This document shows, one piece after another, positions 1 to 9,076 of a stretch of DNA of 64,000 nt. Source of the stretch: Rhodococcus xishaensis (GTDB lineage: Bacteria > Actinomycetota > Actinomycetes > Mycobacteriales > Mycobacteriaceae). The notes beneath the pieces were generated by a model. The model was given only the letters and a program-made list of their open reading frames with translations. It was not told the DNA's origin and did not search any database. Position numbers and translations under genes: made by a program. Where the stretch lies: NCBI RefSeq assembly GCF_004011825.1, contig NZ_RKLO01000001.1:145475-209474 (forward strand), given 5' to 3'. Position 1 is the stretch's first letter, and the number at the start of each line of letters is the position of its first letter.

Positions 1-578
1 AGCTCGAGCGTCTGGGTGCCGATGAAGGAGCGCTCGTGGCTGTAGACGACCTTGATCTCGAGGGCCTCGGGATCGTCGATCGGCGCGGCGCGGTAGGCGA
101 TGTCGCCCGACGCACTCTCGACCGGGGCCGCGAGGGTCAGGCGCTCGAGCGCCGACCCCTCGATCTCGACGACGCCGGCCTTCCGGATGGCCTCGGCGAA
201 ACCGAGGGAGGCTCCGTCGACGACCGGCGGCTCGGGGCCGTCGACGAGGATCTCGGCGTTGTCGACGTCGAGGCCGTTCAGGGCACTGAGGACGTGTTCG
301 ACGGTGTGGACCTCTACGTCCTCGCGGCCGACGTTCGTGCTGCGGACGGTGGCCGTAACCATGTCGAGGCGGGCCGGGATCCGCGGCTTGCCCTCGAGGT
401 CGGTGCGGATGCAGACGTAGCCGGAGTCTGCGGCGGCCGGCTTCAGCGTCAGGCACGAGGCCTCGCCGGTGTGGATGCCGATGCCTTCGAGCGCGATCTC
501 CTTCTTCAGAGTGGTCTGTGGGCGGGTCTTCTTCGCGGTCCCGACGGCCGCCTGGGTCCGGGTCGCGTTCGTGGTCAC
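1..578 (-). CDS. lpxC: UDP-3-O-acyl-N-acetylglucosamine deacetylase LpxC, partial (C-terminus cut by the window edge)
   Basis: LpxC is the zinc deacetylase that commits UDP-3-O-acyl-GlcNAc to lipid A synthesis. I translated the minus strand from a GTG at 578. It gives an N-terminal region ending in LKKEIALEGIGIHTGEAS, the family opening (GIGLHTG), then VHTVEHVLSALNGLDVDN, which matches the zinc-binding TVEHLLAALAGL..DN motif, and EPPVVDGAS, matching the PxxDGSA segment. About 192 residues are present and the reading frame runs off the left edge. The GTG overlaps the lpxD stop (GTGA), so the two are translationally coupled. Lipid A genes are not expected in a mycolic-acid actinobacterium, which is what the rest of the window is; see findings. 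Whether an FabZ domain is fused at the C-terminus, as in some phyla, cannot be seen. Confidence 0.85.
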   Translation of the reverse strand, partial: MTTNATRTQAAVGTAKKTRPQTTLKKEIALEGIGIHTGEASCLTLKPAAADSGYVCIRTDLEGKPRIPARLDMVTATVRSTNVGREDVEVHTVEHVLSALNGLDVDNAEILVDGPEPPVVDGASLGFAEAIRKAGVVEIEGSALERLTLAAPVESASGDIAYRAAPIDDPEALEIKVVYSHERSFIGTQTLE

Positions 579-1606
579 CTCTCCAACCCCGAGGCCTTCT
601 TGAGCTTCTTGACGTCCTGCACTAGGCCGGGGAGTCTGCTCAGCATCGCTTCGATGCGCCAGGCCTCCTTCACGGGCCGGGCCGGTGTGCCGAAGACGAC
701 GGCGCCGTCCGGTACGGGCTTCATCGGGCCGGACTTGGCGAGGACGACGGCCCTCTTGCCGATCTTGGTGTGCTGGGGCAGGCCGGCCTGGCCACGGAGG
801 ATGGCCCCGTCGCCGATCTCGCAGGAACCGGCGATGCCGACCTGCGCGACGATGAGGACGGCCTTGCCGACCTGGACGTTGTGGGCGATCTGGACCAGGT
901 TGTCGACCTTGGTGCCGGCGCCGATGCGGGTCTCGCTGTGGTTGGCGCGGTCAATCGTGACATTGGCCCCGATCTCGACGTCGGATTCGACGACGACCTT
1001 GCCGAGGTGGGGGATCTTCTCGTGACGCTCTTCGACCTGGACGTAACCATAGCCGTCCGAGCCGAGGACGCAGCCCGCGTGGAGGATGCACCGGTCGCCG
1101 ACGACGCAGTCGGCGAGGACGTGTGCGCCGGGATGGAGGATGGTCGTCTGTCCGATCTTGGCGCCCGGACCGACGTAGGCGCCGGGGTGGATGATCGAGT
1201 AGTTGCCGACCTCGGCGTCGGCCTCGACGATGGCGCCCTGGAGGACGGCGACCTCGTGCCCGAGCCGGGCGGCGGGATCTACGATGGCCTGGGCGTGGAT
1301 GCCACGCTGGATCTTCCGGGCCACCGAGCGTTGGTAGATGCGGGCGACGAGGACGAAGCCCCACAGCGGGTTGGCGACCCATACCTTGGGTCCTTGGAAG
1401 GAGATCTTGCCCTTCTCGGAGGCCGGGACGAGGAGGCAACCGGCGTGCGTGACGCTGAGGTGGTCGGCGAGCTTCCTGCCTTGGAAGTAGCTGACATCGG
1501 TCGGGCCGGCGGTCTGGATGCCCGCGACGCCGTCGAAGGCGGCCCCGGTGTCTCCCTCGGCTTCTCCGCCGACGAGTTCGGCGATCTCGGTGAGTGTGAT
1601 CCTCAT
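575..1606 (-). CDS. lpxD: UDP-3-O-(3-hydroxyacyl)glucosamine N-acyltransferase LpxD
   Basis: LpxD adds the second acyl chain in lipid A synthesis. The 343-residue product begins MRITLTEIAELVGGEAEGD, the uridine-binding LpxD N-domain, followed from about residue 90 by left-handed beta-helix hexapeptide repeats (IIHPGAYVGPGAKIG, TILHPGAHV). The motif NLVQIAHNVQVG contains the catalytic histidine, and GSDGYGYV and GQAGLPQHTKIG are typical. I chose the ATG at 1606 because GGAGAG lies just upstream and the family starts here; an ATG at 1675 would add 23 unrelated residues and run into a tandem repeat. It sits directly upstream of lpxC with a 4-base overlap. The order lpxD-lpxC is seen in several Gram-negative phyla. 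No neighbour to the right belongs to this pathway. Confidence 0.92.
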   Translation of the reverse strand: MRITLTEIAELVGGEAEGDTGAAFDGVAGIQTAGPTDVSYFQGRKLADHLSVTHAGCLLVPASEKGKISFQGPKVWVANPLWGFVLVARIYQRSVARKIQRGIHAQAIVDPAARLGHEVAVLQGAIVEADAEVGNYSIIHPGAYVGPGAKIGQTTILHPGAHVLADCVVGDRCILHAGCVLGSDGYGYVQVEERHEKIPHLGKVVVESDVEIGANVTIDRANHSETRIGAGTKVDNLVQIAHNVQVGKAVLIVAQVGIAGSCEIGDGAILRGQAGLPQHTKIGKRAVVLAKSGPMKPVPDGAVVFGTPARPVKEAWRIEAMLSRLPGLVQDVKKLKKASGLER

Positions 1607-1991
1607 AGTCTCTCCAGGACCCGCTGGGTCAGGTCCCACGGCATTCTCGCCTAGGAGGATCGATTCCTTGTCCATGACATGGGATCTCGGTCCATGACAC
1701 GGGATCTCGGTCTATGGCAATGGATCTCGGCACCACCGACACCGACTGGGACCTTGGCCTTGCGGCGACAAGGGCCGATATCGACTACATCCTGGGCCGG
1801 GATCAATATGGTACTCGTCACCCCGCTCACGTACGAGGACGTCGACGGCGTCGACGCCAGACTGTGACCGCTGCTGGCGGGGAGGGCGACGAGACGTCCG
1901 AGCTCGCCGAGGCTGAGATCGTGTGCGCGGCGGACAACTACCGCGCCCGAGGCACGGGCCGAGAGCCTCGAGCCGGTTCCGGGAGCGGCCC
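1607..1991. other. Stretch without a recognisable gene, between lpxD and the actinobacterial genes
   Basis: 385 bases with no protein I recognise on either strand. A plus-strand frame at 1714-1995 gives an arginine-rich low-complexity translation with no known motif, and other frames are equally unconvincing. The only structure seen is the 20-bp triple repeat at 1671-1730. If the lpx genes were joined artificially to the rest, the join should lie here or just inside lpxD. Confidence 0.5.
1671..1730. repeat. 20-bp tandem repeat, three copies
   Basis: Units at 1671-1690, 1691-1710 and 1711-1730. Unit 1 is TCCATGACATGGGATCTCGG; unit 2 differs at one base and unit 3 at four. The array lies just upstream of lpxD, and its style resembles the short arrays at other gene boundaries in this window. 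Confidence 0.85.
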
Positions 1992-2531
1992 CTAGTGGGT
2001 CAGTACGAGCTTGAGGACGACGATCGCAGTCGCGGAGATCGCAAGGGCCGCCGCGCCGATCAGTGTGTAGCCCGAGGGCCGTTCCCCACGCAGTCGAGCG
2101 ATCACGAAGACCATCGACGCGATCCGGACCAGGATCGTGACCTCGGCGATGAGCTGAGCGGTAGACGGCTCGAGCCATCCGAGGAGGGCGGTCGCCAGCA
2201 CCACGACCGGGACGACCGCGGAACTGAGGACCGGCACCGAGTCGCGTAACTCGGCCAGGCGTTCGACGGTCGTCAACTGGCGTCCGGCGCGGACCGATTT
2301 GCCCACCCCTTCCGCGAAAGCGTGCGCGACGAAGGTCGAGAGCGCGGTCCCTGCAACGACGGCGATGATGCGGGTGTCGCTGTCGGAGGCGGTCTCCGGG
2401 ATGAGCGCCGCGAGGATCAGGATGTTGCCGTACACGTAGGCGCTGATCCGGCTCGCGGCGTTGTCCCGGTCGAGGGGAACCGACCGGCTCAGCAGCGGAC
2501 GGTTCAGTAGCGAGCGACGATCCGATTCCAT
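1992..2531 (-). CDS. Integral membrane protein of unknown function
   Basis: A 179-residue protein with about four hydrophobic segments: residues ~30-45 (YVYGNILILAALIP), ~55-70 (IIAVVAGTALSTFVAHAFAEG), ~100-130 (VPVLSSAVVPVVVLATALLGWL) and the C-terminus (YTLIGAAALAISATAIVVLKLVL). The AHAFAEGVGKSVRAGR loop is charged and may face the cytoplasm. I do not recognise a named domain. It lies 19 bases downstream of the MpaB-type oxygenase on the same strand and could be cotranscribed. The ATG at 2531 is the only reasonable start. It is the first convincingly actinobacterial gene on the left of the window. Confidence 0.75.
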   Translation of the reverse strand: MESDRRSLLNRPLLSRSVPLDRDNAASRISAYVYGNILILAALIPETASDSDTRIIAVVAGTALSTFVAHAFAEGVGKSVRAGRQLTTVERLAELRDSVPVLSSAVVPVVVLATALLGWLEPSTAQLIAEVTILVRIASMVFVIARLRGERPSGYTLIGAAALAISATAIVVLKLVLTH

Positions 2532-2550
2532 GCGACAGAGCGTCGCACGG

Positions 2551-3483
2551 TCAGCACACCGGCGGGGAGTAGTGACTCGGATCGTCGCGGTGCTGCAACG
2601 GTGGCAGGTTGCGGGCCGGCGTGTGCACCAGGGGTGCGTCGGCCGGGGTGCGGCCGCTGACCCTGTCGAAACCGCCGCGGGCCCGCGGATGTTTCCGTCG
2701 GCGCGCCGGGACCAGGTGGAAGCCTGCGTTGACGGCCTGCCCCACTCTTCGGTGCAGCCAGGCGTCGACCGGGGTCCAGCGATAGCCCAGCAGGTCTCTC
2801 ACAGCTTGGTCGTACAGGCCGACCGTCAACCACACGAATCCCTTCGACACGGGGATTCGGATCACCCGCCAGGCGGGTTCGGGCAGCCACGTCAGGAACG
2901 GCGGCCGGTCGACGCCGGACAGGTCGAGTACGTCGCGGGTGGCCTTGTTGTCTTCGAGGACGTTGCGGCACATGTGATCCCAGTACTGCTGGAACTCCTC
3001 CCAGGTGCGTGGCACGGGGCGCATGCTCATTCCGTACAGGCGGTACCACTGGATGTGCTCGAAGAACAGCTGACGCTTCTGCGCCTCGGTGATGCCGCCC
3101 ATGAAGTTGTCGGCGGTAAGGATCGTGCCCACGAAGAACGTCGCGTGCGCCCAGTAGAAGGTGTCCGGATCGAGGGCGTGGTAGCGGCGCCCCTTGGCGT
3201 CGACACCCTTGATGTTGCGGTGGTAGTCACGGACCTCCTCGGCCGTCTGCCGGGCTCGATCGCCGTCGAAGACGACACCGCCGATCGGGTACAGCGAGCG
3301 CAGCAGACGCTCCCATCGCTCCTCGAAGAACCGGGAGTGCTGTTCGACGCCCGCGCCCAGACCGGGATGCATGTTCTGCATGGATCCCGCCCACAGCCCC
3401 TGGAGCATCCCGCGCCAGTCCCCGAAGTAGCGCCAGGTGAGCGAGTCCGATCCGAGGGGGACCGGCGAATTCGGAGATGTCAC
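2551..3483 (-). CDS. Oxygenase of the MpaB / DUF2236 family
   Basis: This 310-residue protein belongs to the DUF2236 family, which includes the haem-dependent rubber oxygenase Lcp and the fungal MpaB oxygenases. Seen here are LTWRYFGDWRGMLQG near the start, the HPGLGAGVEQHS segment, and YWAHATFFVGTILTADNF, where the conserved histidine is a likely haem ligand. The substrate cannot be predicted. The C-terminal ~40 residues are rich in Arg, His and Pro and probably disordered. I chose the GTG at 3483, which has a purine-rich GAAGGCGGG upstream, over an ORF extension to 3543. It follows nei by 69 bases on the same strand and precedes the membrane protein at 1992-2531. Confidence 0.85.
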   Translation of the reverse strand: MTSPNSPVPLGSDSLTWRYFGDWRGMLQGLWAGSMQNMHPGLGAGVEQHSRFFEERWERLLRSLYPIGGVVFDGDRARQTAEEVRDYHRNIKGVDAKGRRYHALDPDTFYWAHATFFVGTILTADNFMGGITEAQKRQLFFEHIQWYRLYGMSMRPVPRTWEEFQQYWDHMCRNVLEDNKATRDVLDLSGVDRPPFLTWLPEPAWRVIRIPVSKGFVWLTVGLYDQAVRDLLGYRWTPVDAWLHRRVGQAVNAGFHLVPARRRKHPRARGGFDRVSGRTPADAPLVHTPARNLPPLQHRDDPSHYSPPVC

Positions 3484-3552
3484 GTGCTGCCCGCCTTCCG
3501 TCAAGGACCTGACTGCACCTGGTCTCAGGCTACGTAGCGGCACAAGTGGCGC

Positions 3553-4350
3553 TCAGTCGTTCAGTCGGGCCGGCGGCTGACATGTTGGGCAGTAGTAGAC
3601 GGCGCGCTGTGCCCCAGATTGTTCCCCGCTGTCGGTGGCGACGATCGTCGTCCCGCACCGCAGGCAGGGCTCGCCGCCGCGCCCGTACACCCACTCGCGC
3701 CGGCCGGGCCGTCGATCCCCGGTGGTGATACGTGCTGCACGACGGCAGTTGGCCTGCAGCAGCCGATGCGCCAGGTCCACGACCGCCGGCAGGTTCGGCA
3801 CCCGATCGGTGGGTGTGCGGGGGTCGACGCCACGCAGGAAGCAGATCTCGTTGCGGTACGCGTTCCCGATGCCGGCCATGATGCGCTGGTCGAGCAGGGC
3901 CTCACCGATCGGACGGCAGCCGGCAGCGGCGAGGTTTGCCGCTGCGGTCGAAGCGTCCCAATCCGGGCCGAGCAGATCCGGGCCGAGGTGCCCGACGACG
4001 TCGTCCTCGTCGCTGCGTGCGATTACCTCGGTGATTCCGAGCAGAAATCCCACCGCGACAGTGTCCTGCGTGCCGAGAACGATCCGCGCCTGGTGCGCCG
4101 GGCGCGTCCAGCGAGTTCCACGCGGGTACACCTGCCACACGCCGTCCATCTTCAGGTGGGTGTGGATCGTGTGTTCGCCGACGCGGATGAGCAGGTGCTT
4201 GCCGCGGGCAAGCACCTCATCGACCCGTTGACCCGACAGATCGACGGTCGCAAAGCGCGGCACCCGGATGTCGCACTCGGTGAGCGTGTTTCCGGTCAGA
4301 GCCGCGTCGAGTCGAAGCGCGACCCGCCAGACGGTGTCTCCTTCCGGCAC
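3553..4350 (-). CDS. nei: Fpg/Nei-family DNA glycosylase/AP lyase (endonuclease VIII type)
   Basis: Removes oxidised bases from DNA and nicks the abasic site. The 265-residue protein begins MPEGDTV, so the catalytic Pro2 and Glu3 are present. ARGKHLL supplies the conserved N-domain lysine. LLDQRIMAGIGNAYRNEICF is the helix-two-turn-helix, and the C-terminus has a zinc finger (CLRCG ... CPTC). The PEGDT start favours Nei over Fpg (PELPE). It lies three bases downstream of lhr in the same direction, the pairing found in M. tuberculosis (Rv3296-Rv3297), and both act in DNA repair. Confidence 0.93.
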   Translation of the reverse strand: MPEGDTVWRVALRLDAALTGNTLTECDIRVPRFATVDLSGQRVDEVLARGKHLLIRVGEHTIHTHLKMDGVWQVYPRGTRWTRPAHQARIVLGTQDTVAVGFLLGITEVIARSDEDDVVGHLGPDLLGPDWDASTAAANLAAAGCRPIGEALLDQRIMAGIGNAYRNEICFLRGVDPRTPTDRVPNLPAVVDLAHRLLQANCRRAARITTGDRRPGRREWVYGRGGEPCLRCGTTIVATDSGEQSGAQRAVYYCPTCQPPARLND

Positions 4351-4353
4351 GGC

Positions 4354-7300
4354 TCACGCTCGCAGTCGGTAGCCGCGTGGGGTGGCCGAGAACCCTACCT
4401 CCGCGAGGAGTTCGCCGAAGTCGTTGCCGTGGATGGTCAACCCGTCGACCTTCTCGACCACGACCTTGTCGATGCCGCCACGTTTGACGGTGGCGGCGAG
4501 CGATTCGGTGGCGGTGCGCAGGGCACCGATGTCGTCGGTGAACGTCAAGACGGTGCGTCCACCGCGTTCGACGAACAGCACCAGCTCCCCGTCGACGAGC
4601 ACTACCAGCCCGCCCGCCTTGCGGCCGGGGCGGTGCCGCGTGGCTGCGCCGCCGTCGCCACCGGCCACCGACGGCGGCCAGGGCAGTGCTGCGCCGTACG
4701 GGTTCGCGGGATCGGACGCCGCGAGGGTGACCGCAGGCGCCGACGGGTGCCGGCCCTCGATCGAGTCGCCGTAGGTGCGGAGGCGGTCGACGACGTCGGG
4801 CGTGGAGAACTGTGCCCCACCGAGGGCGTCGACGAAGTGGCCGCGGCGGCAGCGCCCACTGTCCTCGAAGCTGCTGAGCACCTTGTACATCAGGGCGAAT
4901 CCACCAGGGACGTTCTCGCTTACCACCGAGCCGCGAGTGACGACGCCATAGCGTTCGAGGAGCAGGTCCGCGGTCGCATGGGCGCGCAGTGTCGGGTCGG
5001 GTTCGGGTGCGGGGAGCAGCGACCAGCGCCCGCCGACGGTGGGAGGGCCGGAGTGCGTCGGCAGGATCGGACGGCTGAAGCGCCGGTACGCGTGGGCGCG
5101 TGGGGCGCGGCGAGGGGTGCGGTGGCTGGGGGTGGCGCGTGAGGTGTCCGACAGGAGCGCCCGCAGCGGGGCGAGGGTGTCGTTGCCGATGCGACCGGCC
5201 CATACGAGGTCCCAGAGTGCGGCGGTGACCGCCGTGTCGTCCACGCCGCGGGACGCGGCCATGCCCGTTGCGCCCAGTGCGTCCGACAGCTGCCGGAAGA
5301 AGTATGCACCGCCCCCGGCGAGGGCATCCAGGATGGCGCGGTGCAACTCGGTGAGGTCGATGTCGGCCGGGGGCGCGAGCGTCAGCGGTGACGACTCGGC
5401 CAGGTGCAGACTGATCCAGCCGTCTTTGCCGGAGATCTGCCCGGCGCCTGCCCAAATCACCTCACCTGTGGAGGTGAGTTCGTCGAGCATCGCGGGCGAG
5501 TAGTCGCGTACCCGGAAGCCGAGGATCAGCGATTCCAGGGCCGACGCCGGAACCGGCACCCCTGCAAGTTGTTCCACGACGGATACGACACCGTCCAGCC
5601 CGCGCAGCGAACCGCCGACATGCTGCCAACTCGGGAGGAAGCGCCCGAGAGTGGCGGTACTGACCGGTTCGACGTCCTCGCGCGCGGCCGCGAGCGAGCG
5701 CCGCCGTAGTCGGCGCAGTACCTCGGCGTCGCACCACTCGCTGCCTGAGACACCGGGACGGAACTCGCCCTCGACGACCCTTTTTTCGGCTGCGAGTCGG
5801 GTGAGGACATCCCGCGCGACGGCGGCACCGATGCCGAACCGTTCGGCCGCTTCGGCGAGCGTGAACGGCCCGTGGGTGCGGGCGTAGCGGCTCAACAGAT
5901 CGCCGAGAGGGTCGTCGACGGGTTCGATGAACGCGGCGGGGGTACCGATGGGCAGAGGCACGCCCAGGCCGTCGCGCAGGCGTGCCGCGTCCTCGATCGC
6001 CGTCCACCACTGCCTGCCCCCGAACGACACCTGAAGTGCACGGCGGTGTTCGACGAGATCGGTGAGCCACGGCAGCGGGTCGCCGGTCGCGCGGGCTGCC
6101 GCCTCCGCGGTGGTGAGCGGGCCGAGCAGGCGCAGCAAGTCGGCCATCCCCTCGACGTCACGAGCGTGGCGCTCCGGAACGAGGCGTTGCAGTTCCCGCT
6201 CGGCCTGCGCCATGACGTCTGCATCGAGCAGTTCCCGCAGTTCGACCCGCCCGAGCAGTTCGGCCAGCAGTGTGGAGTCGAGCGACAAGGCCGCCGCGCG
6301 GCGTTCGGCGAGCGGGCTGTCGCCCTCGTACATGAACGCGCCTACGTAGTCGAACAGGAGTGCGTTCGCGAACGGCGACGGTGTCGCAGTCTCCACCTCG
6401 ACCATCCGGATCTGGCGGCGAGCGAGGCGGCCGAAGAGTTCGCGCAGCGCCGGGAGGTCGTAGACGTCCTGCAGGCATTCGCGCACGGTCTCGAGCAGGA
6501 TCGGGAATGTCGGGTACTTGCGGGCGACGTCGAGCAACTGTGCCGATCGTTGTCGCTGCTGCCACAGGGGCGCCCGCTTGCCCGGGGTGCGGCGCGGCAA
6601 CAGCAGTGCGCGCGCGGCACATTCGCGGAACCGGGACGCGAACAACGCCGAGCCGCCCACCTCGTCGGTGACGATGTCCTCGATCTCGTCACGCTCGAAC
6701 GCGAACAACTCCGCGCCAGGTGGGGTGTCCTCGGTATCCGGCAGGCGGACGATGATGCCGTCGTCGGAGGCGGTGGGGGCGGCGTCGACGCCGAAGCGTT
6801 CCTGCAACCGCGAGCCGACCGCGAGCGCCCACGGCGCGTGCACGCGCAGGCCGTAGGGCGAGTGCAGCACCAGTCGCCAGTCGCCGAGTTCGTCGCGGAA
6901 CCGCTCGACGACCAGCGTCCGGTCGGTGGGAACCCGGCCGGTGGCCTGTTGCTGGTCCTCGATCAGGGCGGAGAGGTTGGTGGTGGCGTTGGTGTCGAGA
7001 CCAGCTGCGACGCAGCGCGCTGTGACTGCGTCGGGAGCGCTGGACGACAGCTCCCGCAGGAACCCGCCGAGAGCCTCACCGAGTTCGGCGGGGCGGCCCA
7101 GACCGTCGCCGTGCCAGAACGGTAACCGCCCGGGCAACCCGTACGCGGGGCTGACGAGGACCCGGTCGTAGGTGATCTCCTCGATCCGCCAACTGGTGGC
7201 GCCGAGCGCGAAGACGTCGCCGACACGGGACTCGTAGACCATCTCCTCGTCGAGTTCGCCGACGCGCGATTGACGCTCGCCCACCATGTAGACGGCGAAC

Positions 7301-8925
7301 AGCCCCCGGTCGGGGATGGCGCCACCCGAGGTGACCGCGAGGCGTTGCGAGCCGGGGCGACCCGTAAGGGTGCCGCCGTCGCGGTCCCACACCAGGCGCG
7401 GTCGCAGTTCTGCGAACTCGTCGGACGGGTACCGGCCGGAAAGCAGATCGAGGGTCGACTCGTACGCCGATCGGGGGAGCGTCGCGAAAGACCCGCTGCG
7501 CCGGACCGCGTCGAACCATCGCTCGACGTCGAGCGGTTCGAGCGCCGTCGCGGCAACGGTTTGTTGAGCGAGTATGTCGAGCGGATTGGCGGGGATCTCG
7601 AGGGCCTCGATCCGGCCCGCTGTCATGCGTTCGACGGTGACGGCGCAGTGGATCAGGTCGGTGCGGTGCTTGGGGAACAGCACGCCGCGGGAGATCTCGC
7701 CCACCTGGTGTCCGGCCCGGCCGACGCGCTGCAGGCCGCTCGCGACGGAGGGAGGTGCTTCTACCTGGACGACGAGATCGACTGCGCCCATATCGATTCC
7801 GAGTTCGAGACTGCTGGTGGCGACGACGCAGCGCAGGCGACCCGACTTGAGGTCGTCCTCGATGAGGGCGCGTTGGTCCTTGCTCACCGAGCCGTGGTGC
7901 GCCCGGGCGAGCAGCGGATCGGCGCCGTAGTTGACCTCGGTTGGTGCCCCGATCTGTGACGGCGGTCCGCCCTGCCGCTCGACGCCGTCGCCATTGCGTT
8001 CGGCGTAGATCTCGTTGAGCCTGGCGGTCAGCTTCTCGGCGAGACGTCGCGAGTTCGCGAACACGATCGACGACCGATGTTCGAGGATCAGGTCGACGAT
8101 CTGCTCCTCGACGTGCGGCCAGATCGATCCGGCCTGCGGGGTGGGGGAGACCGAGTCCGGGTCCGGCTCGGCGAGACCGAGTTCGGTCATGTCCTCCACC
8201 GGAACCCGAACGGTGAGATCGAACGTCTTGGCGGCGGGCGGTGCCACGATGCGGATTGGTGCGGCGCCGACGAGGAAGCGACCGACCTCGTCGTGGGGAC
8301 GCACGGTCGCGGAGAGGCCGATCCGCTGCACAGGCTTCGCCAACAGCATGTCGAGGCGCTCGAGGGAGAGTGCGAGATGGGCGCCGCGTTTGGTACCGGC
8401 GACGGCATGAACCTCGTCGACGATGACCGTCTCCACGCCGGCCAGGGATTCCCGCGCCGACGATGTCAGCATCAGGAACAGCGACTCGGGGGTCGTGATG
8501 AGGATGTCGGGCGGCGTCTTGATCAGTTTGCGGCGTTCGCCGGCGGGGGTGTCGCCGGAGCGGACACCGACCCGGATCTCCGGCGGGTCGGACCCGAGGC
8601 GCTTCGCGGTCTGGGTGATGCCGACCAGTGGTGCCCGGAGGTTGCGCTCGACGTCCACACCGAGCGCCTTGAGCGGAGAGATGTAGAGGACGCGCGTGGT
8701 GCGCTCGTCGTTGTTGGCGGTGTCAGTCGCGAGTCGGTCGAGCGCCCACAGGAACGCCGACAGCGTCTTACCCGAGCCGGTCGGTGCTACGACGAGGGTG
8801 TGCGAGCCGGTCGCGATCGAGTCCCACGCCCCCAGCTGAGCGGCCGTGGGCGCGTCGAAGGCGCCGTCGAACCACTCTCGGGTGGGGGCGGAGAAGCGGT
8901 CGAGGACGCCGTCCATGTGGTCCAT
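4354..8925 (-). CDS. lhr: ATP-dependent helicase Lhr
   Basis: Large superfamily 2 helicase of about 1523 residues, close to the usual ~1500 of actinobacterial Lhr, a 3'-5' helicase of DNA repair. Walker A is APTGSGKT (residues ~48-54) and the DEAH-like box is VDEVHAV. Motif VI appears as LQRVGRAGHQVG. The Lhr-core winged-helix and beta-barrel parts follow, then a long C-terminal domain. The start is uncertain: ATG at 8925 is taken, but ATG 8916 and TTG 8946 are possible and none has a strong ribosome site. The Lhr-Nei pair is probably an operon. The gene is on the minus strand and carries very long open frames on its plus strand, which are composition artefacts. Confidence 0.95.
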   Translation of the reverse strand: MDHMDGVLDRFSAPTREWFDGAFDAPTAAQLGAWDSIATGSHTLVVAPTGSGKTLSAFLWALDRLATDTANNDERTTRVLYISPLKALGVDVERNLRAPLVGITQTAKRLGSDPPEIRVGVRSGDTPAGERRKLIKTPPDILITTPESLFLMLTSSARESLAGVETVIVDEVHAVAGTKRGAHLALSLERLDMLLAKPVQRIGLSATVRPHDEVGRFLVGAAPIRIVAPPAAKTFDLTVRVPVEDMTELGLAEPDPDSVSPTPQAGSIWPHVEEQIVDLILEHRSSIVFANSRRLAEKLTARLNEIYAERNGDGVERQGGPPSQIGAPTEVNYGADPLLARAHHGSVSKDQRALIEDDLKSGRLRCVVATSSLELGIDMGAVDLVVQVEAPPSVASGLQRVGRAGHQVGEISRGVLFPKHRTDLIHCAVTVERMTAGRIEALEIPANPLDILAQQTVAATALEPLDVERWFDAVRRSGSFATLPRSAYESTLDLLSGRYPSDEFAELRPRLVWDRDGGTLTGRPGSQRLAVTSGGAIPDRGLFAVYMVGERQSRVGELDEEMVYESRVGDVFALGATSWRIEEITYDRVLVSPAYGLPGRLPFWHGDGLGRPAELGEALGGFLRELSSSAPDAVTARCVAAGLDTNATTNLSALIEDQQQATGRVPTDRTLVVERFRDELGDWRLVLHSPYGLRVHAPWALAVGSRLQERFGVDAAPTASDDGIIVRLPDTEDTPPGAELFAFERDEIEDIVTDEVGGSALFASRFRECAARALLLPRRTPGKRAPLWQQRQRSAQLLDVARKYPTFPILLETVRECLQDVYDLPALRELFGRLARRQIRMVEVETATPSPFANALLFDYVGAFMYEGDSPLAERRAAALSLDSTLLAELLGRVELRELLDADVMAQAERELQRLVPERHARDVEGMADLLRLLGPLTTAEAAARATGDPLPWLTDLVEHRRALQVSFGGRQWWTAIEDAARLRDGLGVPLPIGTPAAFIEPVDDPLGDLLSRYARTHGPFTLAEAAERFGIGAAVARDVLTRLAAEKRVVEGEFRPGVSGSEWCDAEVLRRLRRRSLAAAREDVEPVSTATLGRFLPSWQHVGGSLRGLDGVVSVVEQLAGVPVPASALESLILGFRVRDYSPAMLDELTSTGEVIWAGAGQISGKDGWISLHLAESSPLTLAPPADIDLTELHRAILDALAGGGAYFFRQLSDALGATGMAASRGVDDTAVTAALWDLVWAGRIGNDTLAPLRALLSDTSRATPSHRTPRRAPRAHAYRRFSRPILPTHSGPPTVGGRWSLLPAPEPDPTLRAHATADLLLERYGVVTRGSVVSENVPGGFALMYKVLSSFEDSGRCRRGHFVDALGGAQFSTPDVVDRLRTYGDSIEGRHPSAPAVTLAASDPANPYGAALPWPPSVAGGDGGAATRHRPGRKAGGLVVLVDGELVLFVERGGRTVLTFTDDIGALRTATESLAATVKRGGIDKVVVEKVDGLTIHGNDFGELLAEVGFSATPRGYRLRA

Positions 8926-9076
8926 CTTGCCCGTCGGTACTGACAACCTTCGTTCCGCGTTCAGTACCTCAGCTCGGCTGAATCAGTCTTCGCCCGCCGT
9001 TGGTATTCACCCACGAGAAACCAACCGGTCCCCCCTTACTGACCGAACTCAGTCGGGTTGCGGTGAGGCGTGCCCG

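Noticed and set aside
1714..1995. 93-residue plus-strand frame next to lpxD
   Set aside because: Starts inside the tandem repeat and contains an Arg run with no known motif; no ribosome site.
2461..3537. 358-residue plus-strand frame over the MpaB-type gene
   Set aside because: Low-complexity translation; the opposite strand gives a coherent family member.
5872..7125. 417-residue open frame antisense to lhr
   Set aside because: No recognisable domain, and the Lhr frame on the other strand has clear helicase motifs.
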